From an uncultured Bacteroidales bacterium (GTDB lineage: Bacteria; Bacteroidota; Bacteroidia; Bacteroidales; Bacteroidaceae), in contig CANBEE010000135.1 of NCBI GenBank assembly GCA_947367415.1, positions 1 through 7,417 on the forward strand: DNA of 7,417 bases, given 5' to 3'. Shown piece after piece: positions 1 to 6,585 of this stretch. Position 1 is the first letter of the stretch; the number at the start of each line of letters is the position of its first letter. Both the position numbers and the translations under genes were made by a program. Below the pieces are notes generated by a model. It searched no databases and was not told where the DNA came from. It saw only the letters and a program-made list of their open reading frames with translations.

Positions 1-1740
1 GTCCTGTTTTATCTGTATTCCGTATGTCTCTCCATCCCGTTTATTGTTCGTATGTGTGATATCGTTATCGGCAAAGCGGATGTTGACATACTCATTGCTA
101 GCAAAGCAGCGTTCCAGGTTCCGTAGATACTGATCCTTTGTCACTCGTACGCGTTCGTAGTTCTCCAAACTCATGTGCTGTCGTCCATCGCCGCTTCGCA
201 CTGACGTATCTATCTTACGTCCCACAACAATATAAGCATTGTCATCGAAGATGCTGCGTATGTAGTCCAATCGCTTCAAAGCGTATGCCGTCTTGTAATT
301 CTCCAGGAACTCGGCGAGTACCATACGAGCCTCCTTGCTCCAAGTGTCATGTTTCATTATATCTACCGTAGATCTCTCGTCGAGCGCAAAGGCCAGGCAA
401 TCAATCTTTCCGTCTTGGTTGAAGGTGAATGTGACATCCTCAATAAACGATTTGTGGTTGTTCTTGAACTGGAACTTCATTCTGATGCTACGGCAAACGA
501 CCTCACCGGATGCCCTCATCATGAAGCGGTATTCGGGAATCAGGTCGAAGATGCTTGCTTGGCCATACTTTATCAGTTGGTGATACATCTCGCATCCCTC
601 ATTGGTAAAGCAGGTGTCGGCAGCCTCATACACGCCACTTCGGATGGCAGCAATCACCGCCTCCATCGTCGTGCGATAGGCCGCATCATCTTCCTCAGGT
701 AGCCATAATACTTCGTTTTCATTCCCTGTCGGCACCTCACCATCAGCAGACGCTGTTGTTTCGGTATATATAGAAGGTATAGCCTTTACTTCATGCTCCT
801 TCAGCGGCTTGGCTTTGATTCTCAACCTTGCATGCTTGTTGAGGTCAATCTTCTTCACCGATCCCATCACTTGGCTTATCTCCTTATTATAGTGCCATTC
901 GTCCTCAAATATGTATTCACATCTGAAAAGCAAGTCATCGGGATTTACATCATCTGCAATTACAGCTTCTCCCGAGCCATCCTTGGCCGTCTGCAAGCTA
1001 CTCCATCTCTGTCCACCATCTGCAGAGTAAGCAAACTCAAAACTCTTCACGGGGTTCATCTCATAGAGCACTTTCAGTTTCACTCTCTTTATCTTCTTCC
1101 CATTCTCGGAAGTCAGTTCTTCTCCTACATTATAGAATTCTACACCCTTGAACAGCTTCCTCATATGCTCTGTTATGTATGAGTAGGGTACGCGGCCATC
1201 CTCATCCTTCACCGTGCCGGGATTGGGTACTGTTCGCAACAGGCAATAGGCATAATAGTAGCAGCGCAGAGCATCATCGATTCTATAGCCCTCCTTAGCC
1301 TCTACAGCGCTCTTCAGCTCATCAAGCGCCATCTGCTTACGGGCCTCATACTGAGCCTCCACATCACTCTTCGCGACATAGCAAAACAGATGATACTTAC
1401 TGCGTTTGACATCGATGAAGATTTCGTGCATATGCTGCAGTGTAGCCTGCGAGTAGGTCTTCACTATCTTCTGGCAAGCCGCCTCTGAGCTCAGCTCACC
1501 ATCGATATACACCTCCTTCTCGATGTTTTCGAACCGTGCCTCCACGGTGGACGATATCGACGCTGTCAACTTCTCCAGCGCATCCCTCCGTGCATCATCT
1601 TCCGTGTCGCCAAACCCTTCACCCCAGTAGTATTCATCGCTTTGCTTTATTTCATCTACGGAGAGCGACTGGGCATGCAGCATCATTGACGACACCACAC
1701 ACAACAACAGCAGGAGAGTTCTTGTTGTCAGTCTCTGCAT
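1..1740 (-). CDS. Large exported protein with LPP20-like N-terminus and NTF2-like domain, 3' end outside the window
   Basis: I read 580 codons without a stop from ATG at 1740 to the window edge, so the C-terminus is missing. The N-terminus is a signal peptide: basic MQRLTTR, a Leu-rich core, and a likely cut after LHA (residue 23). Residues 37-75 (YYWGEGFGDTEDDARRDAL and on) match the LPP20/FlgT-like N-terminal pattern, a conserved W-G-E-G followed by an Ala-rich helix. Around residues 350-470 is a segment resembling NTF2-like domains (YRTTMEAVIAAI, EDVTFTFNQDGKIDCLAF). It is followed by FLENYKTAYALKRLDYIRSI at about 475-500, a signature I associate with Bacteroidales LPP20-type proteins. The start is 8 bp after the stop of the upstream gene, with GAG in between, suggesting translational coupling. 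It probably acts in the periplasm or outer membrane. No enzymatic motif is visible and the function is unknown. Confidence 0.85.
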   Translation of the reverse strand, partial: MQRLTTRTLLLLLCVVSSMMLHAQSLSVDEIKQSDEYYWGEGFGDTEDDARRDALEKLTASISSTVEARFENIEKEVYIDGELSSEAACQKIVKTYSQATLQHMHEIFIDVKRSKYHLFCYVAKSDVEAQYEARKQMALDELKSAVEAKEGYRIDDALRCYYYAYCLLRTVPNPGTVKDEDGRVPYSYITEHMRKLFKGVEFYNVGEELTSENGKKIKRVKLKVLYEMNPVKSFEFAYSADGGQRWSSLQTAKDGSGEAVIADDVNPDDLLFRCEYIFEDEWHYNKEISQVMGSVKKIDLNKHARLRIKAKPLKEHEVKAIPSIYTETTASADGEVPTGNENEVLWLPEEDDAAYRTTMEAVIAAIRSGVYEAADTCFTNEGCEMYHQLIKYGQASIFDLIPEYRFMMRASGEVVCRSIRMKFQFKNNHKSFIEDVTFTFNQDGKIDCLAFALDERSTVDIMKHDTWSKEARMVLAEFLENYKTAYALKRLDYIRSIFDDNAYIVVGRKIDTSVRSGDGRQHMSLENYERVRVTKDQYLRNLERCFASNEYVNIRFADNDITHTNNKRDGETYGIQIKQD

Positions 1741-1748
1741 GGCTCTCA

Positions 1749-2399
1749 TCACTCTACAGGTACCTCTTCATCAGCGTACGCCTCCAGTTTGTCGGCATAC
1801 TGCTGCAACTCTTTGGACTCGCGCAGACACTCCCTGAGAGCATTGAGGCGCACCCTCTTGGCTGCCACATTGTCAACGATGAAGTAGGTCTGTATCTCAT
1901 ACACCGGCTTGCCATTTGCAGTTGTCTCCACCTGACGGATGACCGAGAAGCACTCACTCAGTTCATGTTTGATTTCCTTCATCACCGCACCCTGATAGGT
2001 CGAGTTGAACTTCTCAAACTCGGCCTCCACATCATCGCTCATGCTTCCTGTCTCGCTGATGAAACGTCCAGAGATTATTGTCGCTGCCGAGCGTGCATAC
2101 ACCTGCTGTGCATTCACTATAGCCTTGTCTCTTCCCAAGCTCTTCTGGTTGAAGGCCCCGGCAATACCTGTTATCACCGTCAGGTTCTCGTTCTCGTTGA
2201 GTTTCTCATAAAATTTCATCAAGGTAACGTCTACGCTGCGAGGCGATCCGTACACTTCCCAGCCGCCCTTTTCCAGCTCTTTCTTCTTTGCCTTGTACTC
2301 CTTCTTTATGGCTTTGCTCAAAGCCTTAGTCTGTGCACTCACCACTGGGGATGCCATCAGCATACCGATTACCATTAATAGTTGAATTGCCTTTTTCAT
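1749..2399 (-). CDS. Exported 216-residue protein, LPP20-like (function unknown)
   Basis: The signal peptide is MKKAIQLLMVIGMLMASPVVSA with cleavage before Gln23. There is no lipobox cysteine, so the product is likely periplasmic. A Lys-rich stretch (residues 26-44) is followed by WEVYGSPRSVDVTL, then KAIVNAQQVYARSAATIISGRF at 92-113. That Ala-rich helix with a following beta region recalls the LPP20/FlgO-type fold. Residues 140-180 (a Glu-rich helix, then KPVYEIQTYFIVD) resemble the second half of the same fold. The C-terminus is acidic. It sits 149 bp after the FISUMP gene and 8 bp before the larger LPP20-like gene, so the two LPP20-like proteins are very probably co-expressed and may act together. 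The start is supported by the signal peptide and an A-rich leader (AACAATAAAAACAC) just upstream. The family assignment is tentative, but the gene itself is secure. Confidence 0.85.
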   Translation of the reverse strand: MKKAIQLLMVIGMLMASPVVSAQTKALSKAIKKEYKAKKKELEKGGWEVYGSPRSVDVTLMKFYEKLNENENLTVITGIAGAFNQKSLGRDKAIVNAQQVYARSAATIISGRFISETGSMSDDVEAEFEKFNSTYQGAVMKEIKHELSECFSVIRQVETTANGKPVYEIQTYFIVDNVAAKRVRLNALRECLRESKELQQYADKLEAYADEEVPVE

Positions 2400-2548
2400 T
2401 GTGTTTTTATTGTTATGTTCACGTTGTATAATCTAGGTTCTTTTCTTATATTCAACCCACTTTGCGGGTCTTGTTCTGTGGGGCTTGATTAAGTTCCACG
2501 GGAATAAATCAAATTAATAGAATCTTCGAATACATCACTTCGTTCCTT
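2400..2548. other. 149-bp intergenic gap inside the envelope gene cluster
   Basis: No gene is seen here. On the minus strand there are two weak hairpins: GTGG/CCAC with an inner CTT/AAG near 2477-2500, and ACCC/GGGT around 2456-2470. Neither is followed by a T-run, so no intrinsic terminator is supported. No good TAnnTTTG promoter is seen; the nearest is TTAATTTG around 2511-2518, with one mismatch. The gap could hold a weak internal promoter or simply be a spacer in a read-through transcript. Confidence 0.4.
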
Positions 2549-3883
2549 TTATTCTTTGACTGGGCGAACGGCGTGGCCGTAGTAACGATAGCCGCTGCCC
2601 CAAGCATAGCCATCACTGCCGAAATAGAGGCGGTACGCGTAGCCATTGTAACTTTCGCTCAGCGTCCCCAACCAATAGTAACCGCGCGAGCTACGGTAGT
2701 AAACCTTCGTACCGTTCCTATAACCTACAGCAGGAAGGAAGATTGTATTACCATTAGGACCAGTAATCTTGTAACCATCAACACCATTGATTGAACTCCA
2801 TTCCCAAAAGCAGTTGTCTTGAAGTTCCTTAAACTCATCCAACGTAGGCATACGCCAACCTTCATTCCACTTGACATGAGCAATATCGTCTTCGGGATCA
2901 AGGACAGTCTTGTTATCGACGGTTCCATAACTGCTATCTGTACAATACTTCGTCATCATATCCCTGCTACCACCACTCCACTTATAAGTAGACCAATCGT
3001 AATTATCCTTCACTTCCGTCTCTCCCCAAGCATAGTGTCCACCATATCCTTCTGGTTTTGTCGCTCCTATATTCCACGAAGCCCATTTAACGCTCAATCC
3101 AAGATCAATGGCCTCTGCCACGGCTGTTTCGTCAATCACGCGTTCAACGAAAGTTGCCATCATCTTCACATATTTATCATCGGTATATCCAATAGCATAT
3201 CCTATGACTTGTACCTTTTTTCCCTCATCATTTGCATTTATCAGGTCTGATGCTGGATAAGTAATCTGCCCGACTGCCGTAATAGCGCTATCTGATACTG
3301 TTACGATGTAGCCATCATCTTCTTTGCTGAGTACGCCAGTATACTTAACGTATCTGACCGAAATGTTGTCAAAATAGTAATAGAATGCAGCACCATTCCA
3401 TACCTCAGGCTCGGGATGCACCACTTCTGCGGTACCTACCTTTTGTATTTTCGATGTACTAGGGAACTGAAGCAGACCTGCATCTGAGGTAACTACTCCC
3501 TCAACGGTTACCACATCTCCTTCCGCGTAGCTGTTGGCACTTCTTGTTACATCATCGGAAGCTGTGTGGCGAGTATCGCCACTCTCTCCTTCCATATTTA
3601 CAAGAATATATCCCGTCTCATCACTAAGAAGGAGGCCACGAGTGTGAGTAGCTACAACAGCAGCTTGTACCTTCACGGAATCAGGAGTTTCGCCACCATT
3701 AAGAATCTTGTCTATTGTTTGTATTTCAATCGGCACATATTTATCACCAATATAGTTCGGTGAATTAGGGTCATAGATGCTTCGTTCATAATCAGAGCAA
3801 GCTGAAAGGAACAACACAAGAAGGATATTCAGGAAATCCCCACATTTATGCCATGTATACTTATGTTTGTATTGTATTGTCAT
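2549..3883 (-). CDS. FISUMP-domain lipoprotein with OB-like N-terminal domains
   Basis: The 444-residue protein has a basic n-region (KHKYTWHK), a hydrophobic core and the lipobox L26-S-A-C29. Acidic residues follow the Cys (SDYE), as in Bacteroidetes lipoprotein export signals, so surface exposure is plausible. Residues about 50-150 and 165-250 are two beta-rich segments (VKVQAAVVATHTRGLLLSDE, EGDVVTVEGVVTS; YVKYTGVLSKEDDGYIVTVS, GKKVQVIGYAIGYT) resembling OB-fold repeats of Bacteroidales lipoproteins. Residues 257-443 are a typical FISUMP domain (TIGR02145-like): VKWASWNIGA at 265, HYAWGE at 283, WRMPT at 343, GYKITGPNGN at 370, FLPAVGYR at 382, GYYWLGT at 401 and YYGHAVRPV near the end. 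The binding target of this domain is not established. The start lies 11 bp after the PEGA gene stop, with AAGG five bases upstream, so the two genes are almost certainly one operon. Confidence 0.9.
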   Translation of the reverse strand: MTIQYKHKYTWHKCGDFLNILLVLFLSACSDYERSIYDPNSPNYIGDKYVPIEIQTIDKILNGGETPDSVKVQAAVVATHTRGLLLSDETGYILVNMEGESGDTRHTASDDVTRSANSYAEGDVVTVEGVVTSDAGLLQFPSTSKIQKVGTAEVVHPEPEVWNGAAFYYYFDNISVRYVKYTGVLSKEDDGYIVTVSDSAITAVGQITYPASDLINANDEGKKVQVIGYAIGYTDDKYVKMMATFVERVIDETAVAEAIDLGLSVKWASWNIGATKPEGYGGHYAWGETEVKDNYDWSTYKWSGGSRDMMTKYCTDSSYGTVDNKTVLDPEDDIAHVKWNEGWRMPTLDEFKELQDNCFWEWSSINGVDGYKITGPNGNTIFLPAVGYRNGTKVYYRSSRGYYWLGTLSESYNGYAYRLYFGSDGYAWGSGYRYYGHAVRPVKE

Positions 3884-3894
3884 CGGTACCTTAA

Positions 3895-5664
3895 TCAGAA
3901 TGTTATGGAATAACTAAGGAAACTGCTGTTGGCCTTAGGGTCGAAATCCAGAGTCATTGACGTATCGTGTGACTTATGTCCCTTGACTGCCACCCAAATA
4001 ACATCGTAGAGCCATACGGCAGCACCTGTACCAATAAGCATTGGAGTCATCCTGCGGCAGGTGTTGGCCAAGGCATATTTATCATCCAGTGCCTCTTGAG
4101 TATAAGTCGCTGTGCCCATATAGCGGTCATGCGCCATCGTCTCATACTGTGCATACTGCTCCTTGCCATAGAAGTGCATGCCCACGCCGGCACCTATCAA
4201 GCCGTATGCTCCTATCGTCTTCCATACTCCGAAGCGTTCGCTCTCACGTACATACTTGTCGCCCCATCCGGGAACCAGCAAGGAGCGCCAGTAGGCATTG
4301 GCTCGCTTCTTGGGTGAAATGACATCAAGGGTTAATGGCAGTGTTTGGCTATCAGGGATGAAGATACTGCTATCGGGCAACAACGTCTCCATCATCGCTG
4401 TTGTTACGGTATCTTGAGTAGCTATTGTATCTTGGGGAACAACAATAGGCTCCAGTCGGGGAGTCAATGTCGTTTGTCTTCCACCTTCAATATTCACTTC
4501 TAATTCAACGGATTCATAGCCTTCCTTAGTAAGCAGCAATCGATGATTACCTACAGCTATTCTTCTGAATGCCTCGGCGGTATTTTCTATCAGTTCATCA
4601 TCAAAATAGATGTTGCAATCAGATGGGTCGCTATTCACTACCAGTGAGCCGAACAGTGGTGTGGGAGCCTCCATGGTGAGGGTACGTTCCTCGCGTTGTG
4701 CCAGCGTGACGGTTTCGCTCACTGTGCTATAGTCCTCCATACGCAACTCTACCGTATAGGTCGCTGCATCAAGCTCGCCTGTCCACTCAGTAACGCCCAT
4801 CAGTTCTCCGTTGAGATAGATTTGTGCACCTTCCAGAGGACTTCGCACTGTCAGGCTTGCTTTTAACGGTATAGGTGATTCCAGCTCCACCGTTTGATTC
4901 TCACCAGCAGCTAACGTGAAGGACTTTGGTTGTGGTTGGAACCCCTCTCTACGCACCTCTGCCTCATAGTCACCCGATGATACTCTACCTGTCCATCGAC
5001 CTGTTCCTTGGAATGAGCCGTTCAGATAGATATCATCATCATCATTGGGAGCCACTAAAGTTAGCAAGGGCATTTCAAGGAGGTTGACTTGCAACTCAAC
5101 CATCTCGCGGCCTATGACAATGTTTCCCTCTTTCGTCTCATACCCATCAGCTGACACTTCGTATTTTCGCCTACCATAATTCAGCATAACCTCAATGTGA
5201 CCATTGTTTCTTGGACTCGAATAGGGATTACCATCAATACGCACACTTGCCTCTATAGGAGTAAAGCTCAAAGCAAGCCATCCTTTATCAGGCGTATCCA
5301 ACTTCATTTCATATGTACAGGCAGCCTGTAGCGGTTCTTTGAACTCGTATTTCAGCTCTTCGTAATAGGCATGCCTTATAGTGATAGCCTTAAGCGTATG
5401 AGGCACCCAAAGAAGGATCTCGCCGGTTCCCTGCTCCTGACCAACAATACCTAAAGCTCCTGCATCGAACTCAAAATCCGTCACGGAGGTCTTGATTCTA
5501 ATCAGTGCCGCAACCTTGCCATCAGCATCTCTCCTCCTCATGCCATGGGAGTTTGCCGTTACATCACCTTCAATCAATCGGAGTGGTGTAACCCTAATCT
5601 GCGCTTGTATGTCCTGTACAAACATGCACATCAGCAACGACACTATATATATAACTCTCTTCAT
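3895..5664 (-). CDS. PEGA-repeat protein with DUF5683-like membrane C-terminus
   Basis: The 589-residue protein begins with a signal peptide (MKRVIYIVSLLMCMFVQDIQA, cut before Gln22). Residues 25-122 form the N-terminal domain that precedes PEGA repeats in many Bacteroidales proteins (DGKVAALIRIKT, LGIVGQEQGTGEILLWVP, AACTYEMKL). Four tandem PEGA-type beta repeats follow at about 128-198, 200-266, 267-336 and 338-405. The last is the most typical (LVVNSDPSDCNIYFDDELI, GNHRLLLTKEGYESVELEV). A Thr/Gln/Asp-rich linker (406-450) leads to a DUF5683-like tail with SLLVPGWGDKY at 461-471 and two hydrophobic segments at about 479-499 and 541-560. PEGA repeats are usually surface or periplasmic scaffolds, and the tail suggests membrane anchoring. 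It is the first gene of the minus-strand cluster. The start is set by the signal peptide; no Shine-Dalgarno site is seen, only an A/T-rich leader. Confidence 0.9.
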   Translation of the reverse strand: MKRVIYIVSLLMCMFVQDIQAQIRVTPLRLIEGDVTANSHGMRRRDADGKVAALIRIKTSVTDFEFDAGALGIVGQEQGTGEILLWVPHTLKAITIRHAYYEELKYEFKEPLQAACTYEMKLDTPDKGWLALSFTPIEASVRIDGNPYSSPRNNGHIEVMLNYGRRKYEVSADGYETKEGNIVIGREMVELQVNLLEMPLLTLVAPNDDDDIYLNGSFQGTGRWTGRVSSGDYEAEVRREGFQPQPKSFTLAAGENQTVELESPIPLKASLTVRSPLEGAQIYLNGELMGVTEWTGELDAATYTVELRMEDYSTVSETVTLAQREERTLTMEAPTPLFGSLVVNSDPSDCNIYFDDELIENTAEAFRRIAVGNHRLLLTKEGYESVELEVNIEGGRQTTLTPRLEPIVVPQDTIATQDTVTTAMMETLLPDSSIFIPDSQTLPLTLDVISPKKRANAYWRSLLVPGWGDKYVRESERFGVWKTIGAYGLIGAGVGMHFYGKEQYAQYETMAHDRYMGTATYTQEALDDKYALANTCRRMTPMLIGTGAAVWLYDVIWVAVKGHKSHDTSMTLDFDPKANSSFLSYSITF

Positions 5665-5897
5665 TACAATCTATAAAAAATCCCTTTCTATCTATCGGCA
5701 GGATAAATACAATAAGAAAATAGTAGCGAAGCCATATTCCAGGTCTTTTCAACAACGTAGAATAACGGCAAACGGTATTATTCCTCCACAAAAGACGAAC
5801 TACAGCCAAACTTATGTTAGCATACCTTTGATGCGAGATATATGAAGCATGCTTCAATATCTCATAGCATGTAAAGGATATGTTCGCGGTTTTACCG
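5665..5897 (-). promoter_or_regulatory. Long 5' leader of the PEGA operon
   Basis: If the TACCTTTG element at 5898-5905 is the promoter, the mRNA would carry about 225 nt of untranslated leader before the PEGA start. The leader would open with a small hairpin (GCGGT-AAA-ACCGC on the minus strand, 5886-5898) and then the larger stem-loop at 5831-5870. A second TAnnTTTG match (TAAGTTTG, 5814-5807) could start a shorter leader of about 140 nt. Neither has a TTTG at the expected -33 distance. An 87-codon minus-strand frame (5857-5594) crosses the PEGA start but shows no recognisable protein, so I treat the stretch as non-coding. Confidence 0.35.
5831..5870 (-). repeat. Stem-loop in the PEGA leader
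   Basis: The arms GAGATAT (5835-5841) and ATATCTC (5857-5863) pair, followed inward by TGAAGC/GCTTCA with a single bulged A. The core GAAGCATGCTTC is a 12-bp palindrome. Outside, ATGC (5831-5834) can pair with GCAT (5867-5870) across a 3-nt bulge. There is no T-run after it on either strand, so it is not an intrinsic terminator. It could be an RNA structure in the leader or a protein-binding palindrome. Confidence 0.5.
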
Positions 5898-5905
5898 CAA
5901 AGGTA
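5898..5905 (-). promoter_or_regulatory. Candidate Bacteroidetes -7 element (TACCTTTG)
   Basis: The minus strand reads TACCTTTGCGG, an exact match to the Bacteroidetes TAnnTTTG -7 consensus. It faces the PEGA operon. A clear TTTG at the expected -33 distance is missing; the spacer region is A/T-rich (TTAATTCCTAATTATTTAC). Transcription would start near 5891. Confidence 0.45.
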
Positions 5906-5944
5906 GTAAATAATTAGGAATTAAGAGCTAGATATTAGGAGTTT

Positions 5945-5959
5945 TTTCACAATGTGAAA
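5945..5959. promoter_or_regulatory. 15-bp palindrome, candidate operator
   Basis: TTTCACA-A-TGTGAAA is a perfect inverted repeat with a one-base centre. It lies about 40 bp upstream of the TACCTTTG element, near -61 from its inferred start site. That is a usual place for a dimeric regulator to bind. No regulator gene is in the window and no specific regulator family can be named. Confidence 0.35.
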
Positions 5960-6021
5960 CAATGCCACTTATGCCTTAGGACAAAAGAGCACTAGAATAG
6001 TTTTTTGAACTTATGCGTCAT

Positions 6022-6047
6022 CAAAATGAAAAGCAACTATCATTTTG
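6022..6047. repeat. 8-bp inverted repeat (CAAAATGA/TCATTTTG)
   Basis: CAAAATGA at 6022-6029 pairs with TCATTTTG at 6040-6047 across a 10-base loop. It lies at the left edge of the degenerate dispersed repeat that follows. It may be part of that element or chance in A/T-rich DNA. Confidence 0.35.
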
Positions 6048-6195
6048 TCATCTCGCCGACGCGAAATGAGGGTCGGATGCGGCAAAGGAACCTTCAGCTC
6101 CACGAGGAGTGCTGCTTCAGCAGCTTAGAAGCAACGAGAAATCCCAGCGTCTGTATTAGAGAGCCCTCGTCACTTCGTTCTGTCGGGGGACACAA
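6046..6195. repeat. Decayed dispersed intergenic repeat (REP/MITE-like)
   Basis: The left end TGTCATCTCGCCGAC (6047-6060) and right end GTCGGGGGACACA (6182-6194) are imperfect inverted copies. Inside are CAACGAGAAATCCC and CCTCGTCACTTCGTTCTGTCGG. These resemble the widespread Bacteroidetes intergenic repeats with GTCATNTCG ends and GAGAAATCC / CTTCGTTC.GTCGG cores. The element has no coding capacity. Identification is from memory of the pattern and is not verified against other copies. Confidence 0.45.
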
Positions 6196-6217
6196 TGTTG
6201 GTTTTGACTTCTGCTAT

Positions 6218-6346
6218 TGCCGAAAGTTCATAAATCGGTTGGCTTTGGCAGAGACCACTTGTAGATTTGTACAGAAACGGCAACGTGGAGTGTACAAAAA
6301 TCCATGTCGCTCATGCCAAAGCCAACCGATTTATGAACTTTCGGCA
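6218..6346. mobile_element. 129-bp element with perfect 33-bp terminal inverted repeats
   Basis: Positions 6218-6250 and 6314-6346 are exact reverse complements over 33 bases; the left arm begins TGCCGAAAGTTCATAAATCG. They flank a 63-bp centre. Both arms are bordered by TAT (6215-6217 and 6347-6349), which could be a 3-bp target duplication or chance. The centre holds a nested inverted repeat, TTTGTACA (6266-6273) and TGTACAAA (6291-6298), and no ORF. Perfect arms of this length suggest a recent MITE-like insertion or an active inversion site. The arms do not match any IS end I can name. Confidence 0.6.
6239..6269 (+). promoter_or_regulatory. Promoter-like motif inside the inverted-repeat element
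   Basis: TAGATTTG at 6262-6269 matches the TAnnTTTG -7 consensus on the plus strand. TTG at 6239-6241, within the left repeat arm, lies 20 bases upstream, near the expected -33 distance. In this orientation it points toward 6380-6750, which has no gene. If the centre were inverted it would point toward the PEGA operon. Confidence 0.25.
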
Positions 6347-6433
6347 TATATAAGAGAGCTTCTCGACCTGTATTTATAGAAATAGTTAGCCTGAAACAGG
6401 AGTTTACTGAGCCTGAAACAGATTTTTTGTAGA

Positions 6434-6455
6434 CCTATGCGGAAAAACGCATAGG
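6434..6455. repeat. 8-bp stem hairpin inside the array
   Basis: CCTATGCG (6434-6441) pairs perfectly with CGCATAGG (6448-6455) around the loop GAAAAA. On the plus strand it is followed by CCTTTCT, a poor T-run. On the minus strand it is followed by TCTACAAAAAA. It could act as a weak terminator or an RNA 3' structure, but a canonical terminator is not supported. Confidence 0.4.
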
Positions 6456-6557
6456 CCTTTCTGAAAAAAGGGAAGTTCGTTCGCCAGGAATCTAATAGGC
6501 CTTTTTACGAAAAGGGCTGTGTTTCTACAAAATAACAATAGGATTTCTACAAATTGC

Positions 6558-6585
6558 AAGGCTCTGATCAAAATGTCAGAGCCTT
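6558..6585 (-). terminator. 10-bp stem hairpin, possible 3' end structure for metA
   Basis: AAGGCTCTGA (6558-6567) pairs perfectly with TCAGAGCCTT (6576-6585) around an 8-base loop. It lies about 165 bp downstream of the metA stop and is the strongest hairpin in that flank. On the minus strand the stem is followed by GCAATTTG rather than a T-run, so an intrinsic terminator is uncertain. It is also part of the 22-bp array. Confidence 0.3.

Noticed and set aside
349..1182. Plus-strand open frames of 117 and 129 codons
   Set aside because: Both are antisense to the well-supported LPP20-like gene and show no domain or signal.
1536..2378. 280-codon plus-strand open frame
   Set aside because: It lies antisense to two genes with clear signal peptides and coherent domains. 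Its own translation is low-complexity, Leu/His/Ser-rich and unlike any family.
5823..5830. Plus-strand TACCTTTG as a promoter
   Set aside because: It matches the -7 consensus but has no TTTG at the right upstream distance and no plus-strand gene downstream. It is probably chance.
5594..5857. 87-codon minus-strand frame 40 bp after the candidate promoter
   Set aside because: It overlaps the PEGA start in another frame, begins inside a stem-loop, and encodes no recognisable or conserved-looking protein. A leader peptide cannot be fully excluded.
6005..6379. 124-codon plus-strand open frame
   Set aside because: It runs through the decayed repeat and both arms of the 33-bp inverted repeat. The translation is a by-product of repeat sequence, with no recognisable protein.
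6434..6455. Strong intrinsic terminator
   Set aside because: The stem is good, but neither strand has a proper T-run after it, and no plus-strand gene ends there.
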